The notes below the pieces were generated by a model, which did no database searches, was not told where the DNA came from, and worked only from the letters and a program-made list of their open reading frames with translations. DNA of 5,861 bases from Acidisphaera sp035272265 (GTDB lineage: Bacteria; Pseudomonadota; Alphaproteobacteria; Acetobacterales; Acetobacteraceae). The translations under genes were made by a program, and so were the position numbers. The stretch is from NCBI GenBank assembly GCA_035272265.1, contig DATEQV010000483.1, positions 1-5,861 of the forward strand, read 5' to 3'. Positions 5,303 to 5,861 of this stretch are shown in pieces (positions within the stretch are counted from its first letter, which is position 1; the number at the start of each line of letters is the position of its first letter).

Positions 5303-5683
5303 ATGGGTATGTATCGCCTTGGTCTGGCCGCCGTCGTCGCTGCGGCGAGCTTCATGGTCGGATTGCCGGCCGGCGCTCAGTCGTCGGTGGACGGCACGTA
5401 TAACGGTGCGTACACGATGACAGCGGACCGCACGCGCACGGGCTCGTTCCACTGCCAAGGCGGACCGTTGCGGGTGGTGGTTAGCGGCGGCCAGCTAAAC
5501 TGGAAGATCCCGCAGCTGGGTGGTCTGCCCACCGAGGTGAGGATTCCTGTTTCCGGCGACGGCTCGTTCAAGTTGAGCCAGGGCGACTACCAGGTCTCGG
5601 GCAGGATCGCAGGCGGACACTTCACCGCGGATTCCGAGAGCCATTACTGCGGCTTCCACTTCGACGCGACGAAACAGCCCTGA
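5303..5683 (+). CDS. Small secreted two-cysteine protein of unknown function
   Basis: This 126-residue protein has a clear Sec signal peptide: a short basic start, a hydrophobic core (LGLAAVVAAASFMVGLPAGA) and a predicted cut after Ala25 (AGA/QSS). The mature 100 residues begin SVDGTYNGAYTMT and alternate hydrophobic and polar residues in the manner of a small beta-sheet domain, with Gly turns. The only two cysteines, Cys51 and Cys116, stand near the two ends of the domain and probably form a disulfide in the periplasm. Small exported proteins with an opening DGTYNG and two Cys are common hypotheticals in Alphaproteobacteria, but I know no function for them. The ATG at 5303 is chosen because AGGGG lies nine bases upstream; a second ATG two codons later is possible. 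The gene is 88 bases after the third SGNH gene on the same strand, so it may or may not be co-transcribed. Confidence 0.85.
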   Translation: MGMYRLGLAAVVAAASFMVGLPAGAQSSVDGTYNGAYTMTADRTRTGSFHCQGGPLRVVVSGGQLNWKIPQLGGLPTEVRIPVSGDGSFKLSQGDYQVSGRIAGGHFTADSESHYCGFHFDATKQP

Positions 5684-5727
5684 GGGGACGGGCGGCGTCG
5701 AGCCCATGCAGGCATGCTATATGTCGG

Positions 5728-5773
5728 CGCAAGGTAGAAATGTCACCCGGCGCGCAAAGTAGAGATGACACCC
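5728..5773. repeat. Two 21-bp direct repeats, 25-bp period
   Basis: The copies at 5728-5748 and 5753-5773 share 18 of 21 bases, with common parts CGCAA, GTAGA and ATG followed by CACCC. They are separated by four bases. Paired, spaced direct repeats containing GTAGAAATGTC-like sequence are typical of transposase binding sites at the ends of IS21-like and some related elements. The repeats are plain to see; the link to a specific family is from memory. Confidence 0.75.
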
Positions 5774-5839
5774 CATGGTCGGCGGACATGGCTGTGCGAA
5801 ACGGCATCATCGCCACACGCGGGGCACGGGCGACGGGGT

Positions 5840-5861
5840 CAAGGGCCGAAGCCGGCCCTTG
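5840..5861. terminator. Perfect 9-bp hairpin at the right edge, terminator-like
   Basis: CAAGGGCCG (5840-5848) pairs exactly with CGGCCCTTG (5853-5861) around an AAGC loop. A GC-rich stem with a tetraloop fits an intrinsic terminator acting in either direction, but the window ends at the last stem base, so a T-run cannot be checked on the plus strand. None is seen downstream on the minus strand. It could equally be an internal structure of the putative insertion sequence. Confidence 0.45.

Larger units (their letters stand above)
5722..5861. mobile_element. Possible end of an IS21-like insertion sequence (body outside window)
   Basis: After the last gene the sequence changes character: no family-like protein is seen to the window edge. 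A TG dinucleotide at 5722-5723 is followed within a few bases by the two 21-bp direct repeats, and a perfect hairpin lies at the edge. This layout (tip, tandem binding sites, then a non-coding stretch) fits one end of an insertion sequence whose transposase gene lies beyond 5861. No transposase, target duplication or opposite end is visible, so the tip position and the family are guesses. Confidence 0.35.

Noticed and set aside
5788..5861. An ATG opening a plus-strand frame to the window edge.
   Set aside because: It has only 24 codons, no ribosome binding site and no recognisable sequence, and it crosses the edge hairpin. It could be the start of a transposase gene, but nothing visible supports that.
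1..5861. tRNA, rRNA or CRISPR sequences.
   Set aside because: No cloverleaf-like pattern, rRNA signature or spaced array of identical repeats was seen. The only repeats are the 14-bp triplet and the 21-bp pair.

Overview
The window is GC-rich, tightly packed bacterial DNA. The gene types (a DUF459-type SGNH protein, an AlgI-type MBOAT, GTGA and TGATG start/stop overlaps) suggest an alphaproteobacterium, possibly of the Rhodospirillales. That placement is an inference from style and family content; there is no rRNA or other marker to confirm it.

Left half (1-2156, minus strand): two overlapping genes encode exported SGNH/GDSL hydrolases of different subfamilies. The first in transcription order (2156-1371) is a 261-residue DUF459-type protein with a twin-arginine-like signal peptide. 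The second (1374 to beyond position 1) starts in a GTGA overlap and resembles the PatB/Ape1 peptidoglycan O-acetyl-transferase/esterase group. It has a long insertion between its first and third catalytic blocks, and its C-terminus lies outside the window. Its frame is open without a stop for 458 codons and carries all SGNH catalytic blocks.

Middle (2157-4199): a 328-bp divergent spacer leads into a plus-strand unit. Its core is an AlgI/PatA-type membrane-bound O-acyltransferase (2485-3891), joined by a TGATG overlap to a 102-residue single-pass membrane protein (3891-4199). Just before the MBOAT, a 23-codon open frame (2414-2485) has a strong AGGAGG site and ends in another TGATG overlap with the MBOAT start. 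It is a candidate translational leader.

Right half (4200-5861): a 181-bp spacer with a perfect hairpin and three 14-bp tandem repeats precedes a third SGNH protein (4381-5214). This one has no signal peptide and has an unusual C-terminal extension of about 140 residues. Next come a small exported two-cysteine protein (5303-5683), then 21-bp direct repeats and a perfect 9-bp hairpin at the right edge that look like the end of an insertion sequence whose body lies outside the window.

Working model (inference): the MBOAT moves an acyl group, probably acetyl, across the inner membrane. The periplasmic SGNH proteins transfer it to, or remove it from, a cell-envelope or exported polysaccharide, and the small membrane protein may be an accessory of the MBOAT. 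No glycosyltransferase or polysaccharide export gene is visible, so the acceptor (peptidoglycan, exopolysaccharide or other) cannot be named. The third SGNH protein and the small secreted protein may be unrelated neighbours.
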